Assembly: GCA_028339975.1 (NCBI GenBank)
Contig: JAOLDG010000003.1
Coordinates: 145,001 to 178,193 of the forward strand
Length of the DNA stretch: 33,193 nucleotides
From: Hyphomicrobiales bacterium
Lineage (GTDB): Bacteria > Pseudomonadota > Alphaproteobacteria > MED-G09
Direction: 5' to 3'
Both the position numbers and the translations under genes were made by a program. Of this stretch, positions 24,090 through 32,068 are shown one piece after another; within the stretch, counting starts at the first letter, position 1, and the number at the start of each line of letters is the position of its first letter. The notes below the pieces were generated by a model. It did not search any database. It had not been told where the DNA came from and saw nothing but the letters and a program-made list of their open reading frames with translations.

Positions 24090-25382
24090 ATGACTACAGA
24101 AAGTAAAAATCCGGAAACAATTGCGCTTCATGCTGGATGGCGCTCCGATCCAACAACTAACTCAGTTGCTGTTCCAATTCACCAAACAACAAGCTATCAA
24201 TTTGATTCAACTGAGCATGCATCAAATCTTTTTGCCTTATCAGAGCTGGGTAATATTTATTCAAGAATAATGAATCCTACGTGCGATGTATTAGAACAAA
24301 GAATTGCTGCTTTAGAGGGAGGTGCTGCTGCATTAGCCGTATCATCAGGCCAGACAGCTACCGCTTATGCTTTACAAAATATTACTAAGGCTGGTGACAA
24401 TATTGTCTCTTCCACAGATCTTTATGGAGGAACTTGGAATCAATTAAGTAATACTTTTAAGGATATGGGTATAGAAGTTCGTTTTGTTGATCCAAAAGAT
24501 CCAAATGCATTTGCAGAGGCAACTGATGATAAAACTCGTGCATATTTTGCTGAAACGCTACCAAATCCAAAACTTGAAGTTTTTCCTATCAAAGAAGTCT
24601 CTGATATCGGAAGAAAATTTGGAATTCCTTTAATTATTGATAATACAGCAGCACCTGTTTTGTGTAAGCCTTTTGAGCATGGCGCAGCAGTTATTGTTTA
24701 CTCAACAACTAAATATATTGGCGGACATGGTACTTCGATTGGCGGTTTAATTGTCGATGGTGGTAATTTTGATTGGGCAGGTGCAGGCGATAGACAGCCA
24801 GCTTTAAATAATCCTGATCCATCTTATCATGGTGCAGTATTTACTGTTGCCGCAGCCCCATTAGGACCTATTGCATATATTCTTAAAGCTAGAACAACAA
24901 TTTTAAGAGATCTTGGTGGAGCCATGAGTCCTATGAATGCATTTCAATTTATTCAAGGCCTTGAAACATTACCTTTAAGAATTAGAGAGCACTCTCGAAA
25001 TGCACAAAGTGTATCTGAGTTCTTAGAAAAACATGAAAAAGTAAGCAAAGTTATTTATCCAGGTCTTCAATCCGGTGAAGCAAGAAAAAGGGCTGATGCC
25101 TGCTTCAAAGGTGGATACAGTGGCTTAGTTGGTTTTGAGTTAACTGGAGGTACTGAATCTGGTAAGAAATTTATTGATTCCCTGGAGCTTCTTTATCATG
25201 TTGCAAATATTGGGGATACTCGAAGTTTAGCTATTCATCCAGCAAGTACTACTCATAGTCAATTATCAGAAGAACAACAAATTGCATCGGGTGTTACACC
25301 TGGGTATGTTCGCCTATCAATTGGCATTGAGCATATTGATGATATTTTAGCTGACTTATCTCAGGCCTTAGACAAAGCATAA
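24090..25382 (+). CDS. metY: O-acetylhomoserine sulfhydrylase (aminocarboxypropyltransferase)
   Basis: Makes homocysteine from O-acetyl-L-homoserine and sulfide, with PLP. It has 430 residues, the normal length for MetY and longer than MetB or MetC enzymes. The PLP lysine is Lys208 in YSTTKYIGGHGTS; GHGTSIGG, YSRIMNPT (57-64) and the start ETIALHAGWRSDPTT are characteristic. I place the start at ATG 24090 with AAGGAG just upstream. The in-frame ATG at 24006 lies inside the riboswitch and its extra 28 residues would encode the aptamer and terminator. Regulation by SAM is expected. A terminator follows at 25406. Confidence 0.95.
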   Translation: MTTESKNPETIALHAGWRSDPTTNSVAVPIHQTTSYQFDSTEHASNLFALSELGNIYSRIMNPTCDVLEQRIAALEGGAAALAVSSGQTATAYALQNITKAGDNIVSSTDLYGGTWNQLSNTFKDMGIEVRFVDPKDPNAFAEATDDKTRAYFAETLPNPKLEVFPIKEVSDIGRKFGIPLIIDNTAAPVLCKPFEHGAAVIVYSTTKYIGGHGTSIGGLIVDGGNFDWAGAGDRQPALNNPDPSYHGAVFTVAAAPLGPIAYILKARTTILRDLGGAMSPMNAFQFIQGLETLPLRIREHSRNAQSVSEFLEKHEKVSKVIYPGLQSGEARKRADACFKGGYSGLVGFELTGGTESGKKFIDSLELLYHVANIGDTRSLAIHPASTTHSQLSEEQQIASGVTPGYVRLSIGIEHIDDILADLSQALDKA

Positions 25383-25405
25383 TACATTTAAATTTTTACA
25401 GAATT

Positions 25406-25439
25406 AAGCCACCAACTTGAGTTAGGTGGCTTTTTTTTT
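25406..25439 (+). terminator. Rho-independent terminator after metY
   Basis: AAGCCACC (25406-25413) pairs perfectly with GGTGGCTT (25425-25432) around an 11-base loop, followed by a run of nine T (25431-25439). Confidence 0.93.
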
Positions 25440-25470
25440 ATTTCGTGATAAAATTTTTATCGGAGAGCTT

Positions 25471-26265
25471 ATGGAAAAAATTATTACTAAAGAAATCTTG
25501 TCTAGCGGTGTAGTTGTTATAACTATGACAAACAAAGATGTTAATAATAATATGACTTGGAGTGCTGTAGAAGATATTGCAAATGAAATTGAAATATCAA
25601 GAAATAGTGGTTCAAATATTTTTATTTTAGCTTCGGGTCTTAAGGATCATTGGTATGAACATGCTTGGCTTCAAGATATTTTAGCACCTTATGAAGGTCG
25701 TCAATCAACAGCACCCGGTGTAGTTTGGTTTAAATTATTAAATCACCTTACTCATCCAGATATCATTTCTATAGCTGCGATAAATGGAAGATCGTCAGGC
25801 GGAGGTGCTGAAATAGGTTGGGCATGTGATCTCAGATTTGCAGAGGAAAAGGCAACTTTTTCTCAACCCGAGGTTGATCTTAATTTAACTACTGGGCTGG
25901 GAGGGACTAGCAGAGTTGTAAAATTAATTGGCGTAACACATACCGCCGAGCTTATCTTTGGAGGAAAAGAATTTACAGCAAATAAAATGTATAATTTGGG
26001 CTCTATTAATGAAGTTGTTAAAAATGGAACTTCTTTAGAATATTCTATAAGTTGGGCGAATGAGTTATCGAGGAAACCTAAGGAAGCGCTATCATCTTTA
26101 AAAACGATATTAAAGAAAAGTATGGATATCCCATTGGGCGAATCTCTTCGTAATGAACAAGAAATATTTCAGTCGATTGTTTCTTCAGATAATGCAATAA
26201 ATAAAATGCGTGAAATTCAAAATCGATATTTTAAAGGAGAAAAACCAATAGATATTGATTACTAG
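25471..26265 (+). CDS. Enoyl-CoA hydratase/isomerase family protein
   Basis: A 264-residue crotonase-fold protein. The two catalytic glutamates of enoyl-CoA hydratase are both kept: Glu114 in GGGAEIGWACD and Glu134 in FSQPEVDL, together with the oxyanion stretch GRSSGGGAE. The CoA-binding loop that normally reads like FxAGADI is replaced by LKDHWYEHAW, so the acyl substrate may be unusual. ATG 25471 follows CGGAGAG at a normal distance; an in-frame ATG at 25426 falls inside the metY terminator and is rejected. The reductase gene starts 15 bases downstream, so they form an operon and may act on the same enoyl compound. Confidence 0.85.
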   Translation: MEKIITKEILSSGVVVITMTNKDVNNNMTWSAVEDIANEIEISRNSGSNIFILASGLKDHWYEHAWLQDILAPYEGRQSTAPGVVWFKLLNHLTHPDIISIAAINGRSSGGGAEIGWACDLRFAEEKATFSQPEVDLNLTTGLGGTSRVVKLIGVTHTAELIFGGKEFTANKMYNLGSINEVVKNGTSLEYSISWANELSRKPKEALSSLKTILKKSMDIPLGESLRNEQEIFQSIVSSDNAINKMREIQNRYFKGEKPIDIDY

Positions 26266-26280
26266 CCATGAGGTGAGAAA

Positions 26281-27282
26281 ATGAAAAGAAAAGTATGGAA
26301 ACTTATTGGACGTCCTGAAGGTACAAATTTTGAAAGTGCACTTTCTTTAGTTGATGAAGATCTTTCAGATCCTACTAATGGGCAGATTCAAATAAGATTG
26401 AAGATTATTTCTATGGATGCTGGGACAAGAATGTGGATGAGCGATCGTCAGGATTCCTATCAGCCTCCAATTGAACTAGGCGCTTCGATGGTAGGCGTTT
26501 GCCTTGCCGAAGTTTCTAAATCTTCAAACCCTAAGTTTAAAGAAGGTGACTTAGTAAGAGGGTTTGGTGAGTGGGCAGATTATGCAAATGTTGATTCTGA
26601 CTCTTTTCTTTTGTTAGAGGAAGGACTTGATCATGAGGAGGCTTATTTATCAGCACTAGGTTTAAACGGCTGGACTGCTTATGTCGGTGTCATGGAGGTT
26701 GGGAAACCTAAGCCAGGTGAAAACTTTCTTGTTTCTGCAGCAGCAGGAGCAACTGGTTCTTTGGCTGGGCAAATAGCAAAAAAGGCTGGCTGTAGAGTTA
26801 TTGGCTTAGCAGGTAGCCAGGAAAAGTGTGACTGGCTTGTTAATGATTTAGGATTTGATGTCGCTATCAATTATAAAGAAGAAAATCTTGATTCTGCTCT
26901 TAAAAAGCATTGCCCTGATGGTGTAGATATTTATTTTGATAATGTGGCTGGTGAAGTACTTAATACCGTTATGGCTAATCTTGCCTTAAATGCTAGAATT
27001 CCTCTAAGCGGACTATTGGCCCAATATAATGAAAAGGGCGCTCGTCTTCCTGGACCAGATAATTTTGATCAACTTTTAATGAAAAGAGCAACTATAACAG
27101 GTTTTTTCTGCCCAGATTTTCTTGAGGATGGACCACGAATTGAAGCCTTATTGTCGGAGTGGTACAAGGAGGGGTCTCTAAAATATAAAGCAGATGTAAC
27201 TGAAGGTTTAGAAAATGTTTTAGTTGCATATAAAAAGATCTTTACAGGTGAAAATATAGGTAAAACTTTAGTTAAAGTTTAG
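26281..27282 (+). CDS. NADP-dependent MDR reductase (PTGR/CurA-like)
   Basis: A 333-residue zinc-free medium-chain reductase of the leukotriene B4 dehydrogenase / prostaglandin reductase group, whose members reduce the double bond of enones with NADPH. Motifs: MDAGTRMWMSD (45-55, the family's LDPYMRGRM-like segment), cofactor loop AAAGATGS (153-160) and INYK (196-199) near the NADP phosphate site. No zinc-binding Cys set is present. GAGGTGAG before the ATG is a strong ribosome site. It is a paralog of the gene at 31036; both share the same order of motifs and the segment CPDG-[VI]-DIYFDNV. The substrate is unknown. Confidence 0.88.
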   Translation: MKRKVWKLIGRPEGTNFESALSLVDEDLSDPTNGQIQIRLKIISMDAGTRMWMSDRQDSYQPPIELGASMVGVCLAEVSKSSNPKFKEGDLVRGFGEWADYANVDSDSFLLLEEGLDHEEAYLSALGLNGWTAYVGVMEVGKPKPGENFLVSAAAGATGSLAGQIAKKAGCRVIGLAGSQEKCDWLVNDLGFDVAINYKEENLDSALKKHCPDGVDIYFDNVAGEVLNTVMANLALNARIPLSGLLAQYNEKGARLPGPDNFDQLLMKRATITGFFCPDFLEDGPRIEALLSEWYKEGSLKYKADVTEGLENVLVAYKKIFTGENIGKTLVKV

Positions 27283-27342
27283 CTAAAATTAATATTTTAT
27301 AATTTATTCAGGTATTTTTAAGATTACTTTATTGGAGATTAA

Positions 27343-27690
27343 ATGAAGCTTTCAGGTAATTTTGACGTTGATGGTTTGTTGGCCAAAGAAGATGAACGAT
27401 ATCAGGTAATTGATAATAATTTTCTTAAAAATTTAGTTCTAAGCAGCACTAAGCTTAATCCTGGTCACTCGACAAGCGGACATAAGCATAGTGGGCAAGA
27501 AGAAATTTATATTTTTATTAAAGGTTCAGGTGAAATGTCCCTTGTTCATCCTAATAAAAAAGAAGATACCTTTCTTGTTTCGAAAGGAGATATTGTTTTA
27601 ATTGAAGACGATGTCCATCATAAGGTTTCAAATACAAGCAAAGATGAATTGTACTTTGTGTGTATTTTTGATGGGAAGCGAATCAACTAA
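27343..27690 (+). CDS. Small cupin-domain protein
   Basis: A 115-residue single-domain cupin. Metal ligands of motif 1 are His47, His49 and Glu53 or Glu54 (GHKHSGQEE); motif 2 supplies His92 or His93 (DDVHHKV). Such small cupins act as metal-dependent isomerases, dioxygenases or sugar epimerases, or merely bind ligands, so no reaction is assigned. It follows the reductase by 60 bases with GGAG near the start codon, and its stop is one base from the convergent nrdB stop. Confidence 0.8.
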   Translation: MKLSGNFDVDGLLAKEDERYQVIDNNFLKNLVLSSTKLNPGHSTSGHKHSGQEEIYIFIKGSGEMSLVHPNKKEDTFLVSKGDIVLIEDDVHHKVSNTSKDELYFVCIFDGKRIN

Positions 27691-27691
27691 A

Positions 27692-28672
27692 CTAAGCCTC
27701 AGAACCAAAAGCAGCATCAAACGTATCTGACCAACTACCAGTAGTAGCAGCTCTTGAATATTCAGTTGACCTTCCTTCAAAAAAGTTTGTATGCTCCACA
27801 GCATTAAGCATTTCATCCATCCAAGGCAGGGGATTCTTTTCAATGTTATAAAGGTGTGGGAGTCCTAATTGGGACAGTCTTCTATCGGCTATATACCTTA
27901 TATATTGCTTAACTTCATCAGCCTCCATACCTTTTACACCACCAAGTTCAAAGGCTAGCTCAATAAAGGCGTCCTCATGCTCAATAACTTTTGAGCATGC
28001 ATTAGTGATTTCGGCCTTAACTTTGTCATTCCAAACCTCTGGATTTTCATCAATAAATGTTTTGAATAGTTTAATTGCTGATTCAGTATGAAGTGTTTCA
28101 TCTCTTACGGACCAGGTAACAATTTGTCCCATTCCCTTCATTCTATTTTGTCTTGGAAAGTTCATTAAAACTGCAAAAGAAGCAAATAACTGAAGGCCTT
28201 CAGTAAAAGCTCCAAAGACAGCAAGAGTTTTAGCTATATCCTCTTTAGAATCCACACCCCAAAGACGCATATAATCGAATTTATTCTTCATAGCTTCGTA
28301 CTCAAGAAAGGCACTGTATTCAACTTCTGCCATTCCAATCGTATCTAATAAATGACTATATGCTGCAATATGAATAGTTTCAGTATTAGAAAAAGCACCC
28401 AACATCATTTGAACTTCAGTCGGCTTAAAAACTCTTGAGTAATGCTTCATGTAGCAGTTATTAACTTCAACATCAGCCTGAACAAAAAAACGAAATATTT
28501 GAGTTAAAAGATTTTTTTCTGGCGGCGTTAAATTTTTTTCCCAATCCTTAACATCTTCAGCTAAAGGAACTTCCTCGGGAAGCCAATGAATCCTTTGTTG
28601 TTTTAGCCATGCCTCATAAGCCCATGGATATTTAAATGGTTTGTATACTAATCTTTCTTCAAGAAGTGACAT
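27692..28672 (-). CDS. nrdB: Ribonucleotide reductase class Ia, beta subunit
   Basis: Carries the diiron-tyrosyl radical used by NrdA to make deoxyribonucleotides. It has 326 residues, with all metal ligands visible: D67, E98, H101 (ETIH), E158, E192 and H195 (RDETLH). The radical tyrosine is Y105, four residues after His101 as in E. coli (H118/Y122), so this is a Tyr-bearing enzyme, not the Phe-type class Ic. No N-terminal ATP-cone is fused to it. It lies 9 bases downstream of nrdA, in the same operon. The C-terminal tail, normally the NrdA-docking peptide, ends FDAAFGSEA. Confidence 0.95.
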   Translation of the reverse strand: MSLLEERLVYKPFKYPWAYEAWLKQQRIHWLPEEVPLAEDVKDWEKNLTPPEKNLLTQIFRFFVQADVEVNNCYMKHYSRVFKPTEVQMMLGAFSNTETIHIAAYSHLLDTIGMAEVEYSAFLEYEAMKNKFDYMRLWGVDSKEDIAKTLAVFGAFTEGLQLFASFAVLMNFPRQNRMKGMGQIVTWSVRDETLHTESAIKLFKTFIDENPEVWNDKVKAEITNACSKVIEHEDAFIELAFELGGVKGMEADEVKQYIRYIADRRLSQLGLPHLYNIEKNPLPWMDEMLNAVEHTNFFEGRSTEYSRAATTGSWSDTFDAAFGSEA

Positions 28673-28681
28673 AATTATTCC

Positions 28682-30694
28682 TTATTGACACGCTAGACAT
28701 TCGTCATAGTCGTTAGGGTTAGATTCGGCTGCAACGTCATCTAGGGTTTTAATTTCGATCTTATTTGGTTGATTAGACGAATTTTCAGCTCTTTGCAGAG
28801 AGAGTGATCGACAGTAATATAAGCTCTTCACACCTTTTTTCCAAGCGGAATAATGGACCTCATGTAGATAGGATTTATCACTATCAGCAGGTAAAAATAC
28901 ATTTAATGATTGAGCCTGATCAATCATTTCTGCCCTATCACCAGCCAAGTCAATTAGCCAACGTTGATCAATTTCAAATGCAGTTTTATATACATCTTTT
29001 TCTTGTTGGGATAAGAACTCAAGATGCTGCACCGAGCCACGATTTGATAAAATTGATAGCCAAATCTCATCATTATCTTGATTCTTTTCTTGCAACATGA
29101 TTTTAAGGTGTCGGTTTCGGACTGTGAATGTACCAGAGAGTGTTTTGTGAGCAAAAACATTTGCGGCTATAGGCTCAATACCTGGGCTTGAGCCGCCACA
29201 TATTATTGATATAGATGCTGTTGGTGCAACAGCAGTTTTATTTGAGAATCTTTCCATTATTCCATACTCTTCAGCATCAGGGCATGCACCCTTTTCTTTT
29301 GCTAGATCTATAGAAGCCTGATCAGCCTGAGCTTTTATATGTTTGAATATTTTTTTATTCCAAGATTTAGCAACAGCACTTTCCCATGGAACATTATTAG
29401 CTTGAAAAAACGAGTGTAGCCCCATGACGCCTAGCCCAACAGAACGTTCTCGCATTGCAGCATATGCAGCACTTTTCATTGTATCTGGTGCATTATCGAT
29501 AAAATCCTGAAGAACATTATCTAAAAACCTCATAATATCTGGGATAAAGTCTTTTTCGTTTTCCCACTCAAAAAACTTCTCTAGATTTACTGATGATAAA
29601 CAACACACTGCAGTCCTATTCTCTCCATGATGATCAATACCTGTAGGAAGAGTTATTTCGCTACAAAGATTTGACGTTTTTATTTCTAATCCAGCTAATT
29701 TTTGATGTTCTGGTCTAAAATTATTTACAGTATCTTTGTAGACGAGATAGGGTTCTCCAGTTTCAATTCTTGCTGTTAGCATTCTTATCCATAATGATCT
29801 AGCTGATACGGTCTTTTGAACCGATTGATCGTGCGGGCTTCTTAAGTCCCAATCTACATTTTCTTCGACCGCTCTCATAAAAGCATCAGTAATTTGTATA
29901 CCGTGGTGAAGATTTAGAGCCTTACGGTTTGGATCCCCTCCTGTTGGCCTTCTTATTTCTATAAACTCTTCTATTTCTGGGTGATCTATTGGCAAGTAAA
30001 CTGCTGCTGAACCTCTTCTTAATGAGCCTTGGCTAATAGCTAAAGTTAAAGAATCCATTACTCTAATAAAAGGAACAATACCGCTTGTTTTTCCTACACC
30101 TCCAATTGGTTCTCCAATCGACCTTAAATTTCCCCAATAAGATCCAATTCCCCCACCTTTAGATGCAAGCCATACATTTTCAGTCCAGAGATCTACTATT
30201 CCGCCCAAGCTATCATTTGCTTCATTTAAGAAACATGATATTGGCAGACCTCTTCCAGTACCTCCATTTGATAGAACAGGTGTGGAAGGCATGAACCATA
30301 ATTTTGATATATAATCATATAGCCGTTGAGAATGTTCTTGATCGTCACCATAAAATGATGCTACTCGAGCAAAAAGATCCTGAAATGATTCACCTGGCAA
30401 TAAATATCTATCTTCAAGTGTTTCTCTCCCAAAGTCAGTTAAAAGAGAATCTCTTGACGGATCTATTTTTACTCTTTTACCTTTGTCAGTGTGTTGAACT
30501 GCCCTATCACCAATTCGAAAATCCATTCGGGGCTCATCTTTAAGCTCTAAAGATGGTTTTTCTCCAATTTTTGATTGTGCAAATGAGTATATTTCTTCCA
30601 TTTCGTCTTCAGTATAACCAGAAATTACAGGAGCTGGAGTCCTATTTTTATCTGTGTTAGTTTTCATTTTTTTTTCTGGTTTGTTCATAAGCAT
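28682..30694 (-). CDS. nrdA: Ribonucleotide reductase class I, alpha subunit (no ATP-cone)
   Basis: Catalytic subunit reducing ribonucleoside diphosphates. It has 670 residues. Active-site residues: Cys154 (PISCFL), N342/C344/E346 (SNLCSE), and a partner Cys at 364-365 (VCCLSS). The radical-transfer tyrosine pair is in SLYYCRS, and the C-terminal redox pair is C666 and C669 in ECLACQ. It is about 90 residues shorter than E. coli NrdA, and the N-terminal 80 residues show no ATP-cone motif (a basic patch followed by PFD-x2-KI), so the usual dATP off-switch is probably missing. The start at 30694 has AAAAGGG eight bases upstream. A long leader and NrdR-like site precede it. Confidence 0.95.
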   Translation of the reverse strand: MLMNKPEKKMKTNTDKNRTPAPVISGYTEDEMEEIYSFAQSKIGEKPSLELKDEPRMDFRIGDRAVQHTDKGKRVKIDPSRDSLLTDFGRETLEDRYLLPGESFQDLFARVASFYGDDQEHSQRLYDYISKLWFMPSTPVLSNGGTGRGLPISCFLNEANDSLGGIVDLWTENVWLASKGGGIGSYWGNLRSIGEPIGGVGKTSGIVPFIRVMDSLTLAISQGSLRRGSAAVYLPIDHPEIEEFIEIRRPTGGDPNRKALNLHHGIQITDAFMRAVEENVDWDLRSPHDQSVQKTVSARSLWIRMLTARIETGEPYLVYKDTVNNFRPEHQKLAGLEIKTSNLCSEITLPTGIDHHGENRTAVCCLSSVNLEKFFEWENEKDFIPDIMRFLDNVLQDFIDNAPDTMKSAAYAAMRERSVGLGVMGLHSFFQANNVPWESAVAKSWNKKIFKHIKAQADQASIDLAKEKGACPDAEEYGIMERFSNKTAVAPTASISIICGGSSPGIEPIAANVFAHKTLSGTFTVRNRHLKIMLQEKNQDNDEIWLSILSNRGSVQHLEFLSQQEKDVYKTAFEIDQRWLIDLAGDRAEMIDQAQSLNVFLPADSDKSYLHEVHYSAWKKGVKSLYYCRSLSLQRAENSSNQPNKIEIKTLDDVAAESNPNDYDECLACQ

Positions 30695-30862
30695 TTATAT
30701 ATCCCTTTTAGTATCCCCGATACCCCTATATTTATCTGATTTAAAGAGAGTCAGACACTCCTTACAACTGATGTGTTGCATTATTGCTTATAACGGCAAT
30801 TTAAAATAACGTTTAGATTGATCCACACTTAAGATTTTGACGTCCTATTTCTAGTATTTACT

Positions 30863-30907
30863 ACTACAAATAGAGTATGAAACATGTCTTAACACAAAAT
30901 ATAGTAG
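30863..30907 (-). promoter_or_regulatory. NrdR-box-like sites upstream of nrdA
   Basis: ACACAAAATATAGTAG (30892-30907) matches the 16-base NrdR consensus as I know it at 13 positions. A weaker second copy, ACTACAAATAGAGTAT, lies at 30863-30878. The centre spacing is 29 bases, slightly less than the usual 31 or so. NrdR represses nrd operons, so the site fits the gene. The first box is fairly good, the second uncertain. Confidence 0.5.
30869..30897 (-). promoter_or_regulatory. Candidate nrdA promoter overlapping the NrdR-like sites
   Basis: On the minus strand TTGTGT (30897-30892), 17 bases, then TCTATT (30874-30869). The -35 falls in the first NrdR-like box and the -10 in the second, a usual layout for repression. 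The -10 is weak (4 of 6). It would give a leader of about 165 bases. Confidence 0.3.
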
Positions 30908-31035
30908 CCTGTTCGTTACAGAGGTCAATAACGAAAAAACAAAAAAGTGATTTTTTTTTGTTTTTTTTGACTTTTGAGCCAAAACATTCAAAATTATATT
31001 TTCTAATTTAATTATTTTCAATTGAGGTACTAATA

Positions 31036-32067
31036 ATGAATAATTCAAATCGATCATTTAAATCTTGGCGTCTCAAGCAAAGACCATCTGGCGAAATAGA
31101 ATCAACAGATCTTGAGTTAGTCGATGATATTATTCCAGAAATTAAAGACAATGAAATTCTTGTTAGAACAATTTATTTTTCATTAGATCCTACAAATAGA
31201 ATATGGATGTCGGATGTTGATCAATATATGGAACCAGTTGAGATAGGTGATATTATGAGGGCTGGTGGATCTCTGGGGGTAGTTGAAGAATCAAATGTTG
31301 AAGGTGTGAATATTGGAGAAATTGTTCAAGGCGGCATGCACGGCGGATGGCAAGAATATTTTGTTATGCCAGCATCAGACATTATTAAGATTCCTAAAGA
31401 CACAGGCTTACCTTTAACAGCCTTTATATCTGTTCTTGGGTTTACGGGTCCAACTGCATATTTTGGTTTTTTAGATATTGGTAAGCCCCAGGAAGGTGAA
31501 ACGGTTGTAGTTTCTGCGGCAGCCGGAGCTGTTGGTTCAATTGTTTGTCAAATTGCTAAAATAAAAGGCTGTAATGTAGTTGCAATAGCAGGGTCAGATG
31601 AAAAGTGTAAATGGCTAAAGGATGATCTAGGTGTTGATCATGTTATTAATTATAAGAAAGAAAATATTTTAGAATCCTTAAAGAATAAATGTCCTGATGG
31701 TATTGATATTTATTTTGATAATGTCGGTGGTGAAACTCTTGATGCCGCATTAACTCTAATGAATAAATTTGGAAGGATTCCTGTTTGTGGTCTGATCTCT
31801 ATGTACAATGATTGGTCGTCAACAGGACCAAAGATGTACAGAAATATTCTAATGAAAACTCTAACGGTTACAGGATTCCTTGTTTCGGACTATGCCGAAC
31901 AATTTGGTGAGTGTCTTGAGTCCCTGAGCCAATGGGTTGCTGAGGGAAAGATAAAATATAAAGTTGATGTTGTTGAAGGCATTGAAAATGCCCCAACAGC
32001 AGTTAATAAATTATTTTCAGGAGAAAATAATGGTAAACTTGTAATTCAAACCTCTAAAGAATCTTAA
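31036..32067 (+). CDS. NADP-dependent MDR reductase (PTGR/CurA-like), second copy
   Basis: A 343-residue zinc-free medium-chain reductase, paralog of the gene at 26281. It has the family segment LDPTNRIWMSD, the cofactor loop AAAGAVGS and INYKKEN, and shares CPDG-[VI]-DIYFDNV with its paralog. Likely reduces an activated carbon-carbon double bond using NADPH. GAGGT seven bases before the ATG is a clear ribosome site. It is divergent from nrdA and convergent with the thiolase, whose stop is one base away. Substrate unknown; the nearby thiolase and hydratase make an acyl-CoA-derived enone conceivable, but this is inference. Confidence 0.88.
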   Translation: MNNSNRSFKSWRLKQRPSGEIESTDLELVDDIIPEIKDNEILVRTIYFSLDPTNRIWMSDVDQYMEPVEIGDIMRAGGSLGVVEESNVEGVNIGEIVQGGMHGGWQEYFVMPASDIIKIPKDTGLPLTAFISVLGFTGPTAYFGFLDIGKPQEGETVVVSAAAGAVGSIVCQIAKIKGCNVVAIAGSDEKCKWLKDDLGVDHVINYKKENILESLKNKCPDGIDIYFDNVGGETLDAALTLMNKFGRIPVCGLISMYNDWSSTGPKMYRNILMKTLTVTGFLVSDYAEQFGECLESLSQWVAEGKIKYKVDVVEGIENAPTAVNKLFSGENNGKLVIQTSKES

Positions 32068-32068
32068 A

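Larger units (their letters stand above)
30695..31035. other. Divergent intergenic region between nrdA and the MDR reductase
   Basis: 341 bases without a gene. The left half would be the nrdA leader: it contains a small perfect hairpin GTATC/GATAC (30711-30715, 30719-30723) just upstream of the nrdA ribosome site, of doubtful significance. The NrdR-like sites are at 30863-30907. The right half has long A and T runs (30934-30968) and the sequence TTGACT (30967-30972) without a well-spaced -10. No open frame or RNA gene is supported. Confidence 0.6.

Noticed and set aside
24026-24090. A second SAM aptamer (SAM-V) in tandem after SAM-II, as known in some marine alphaproteobacteria
   Set aside because: The segment is fully explained by a terminator and a ribosome-site hairpin; I could not find a second pseudoknot.
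25426-25470. An upstream ATG extending the enoyl-CoA hydratase family protein
   Set aside because: It lies within the metY terminator stem; ATG 25471 follows a GGAG site.
30711-30723. Perfect GTATC/GATAC palindrome before nrdA as an operator or regulatory hairpin
   Set aside because: Only five pairs with a three-base loop; too short to support without conservation.
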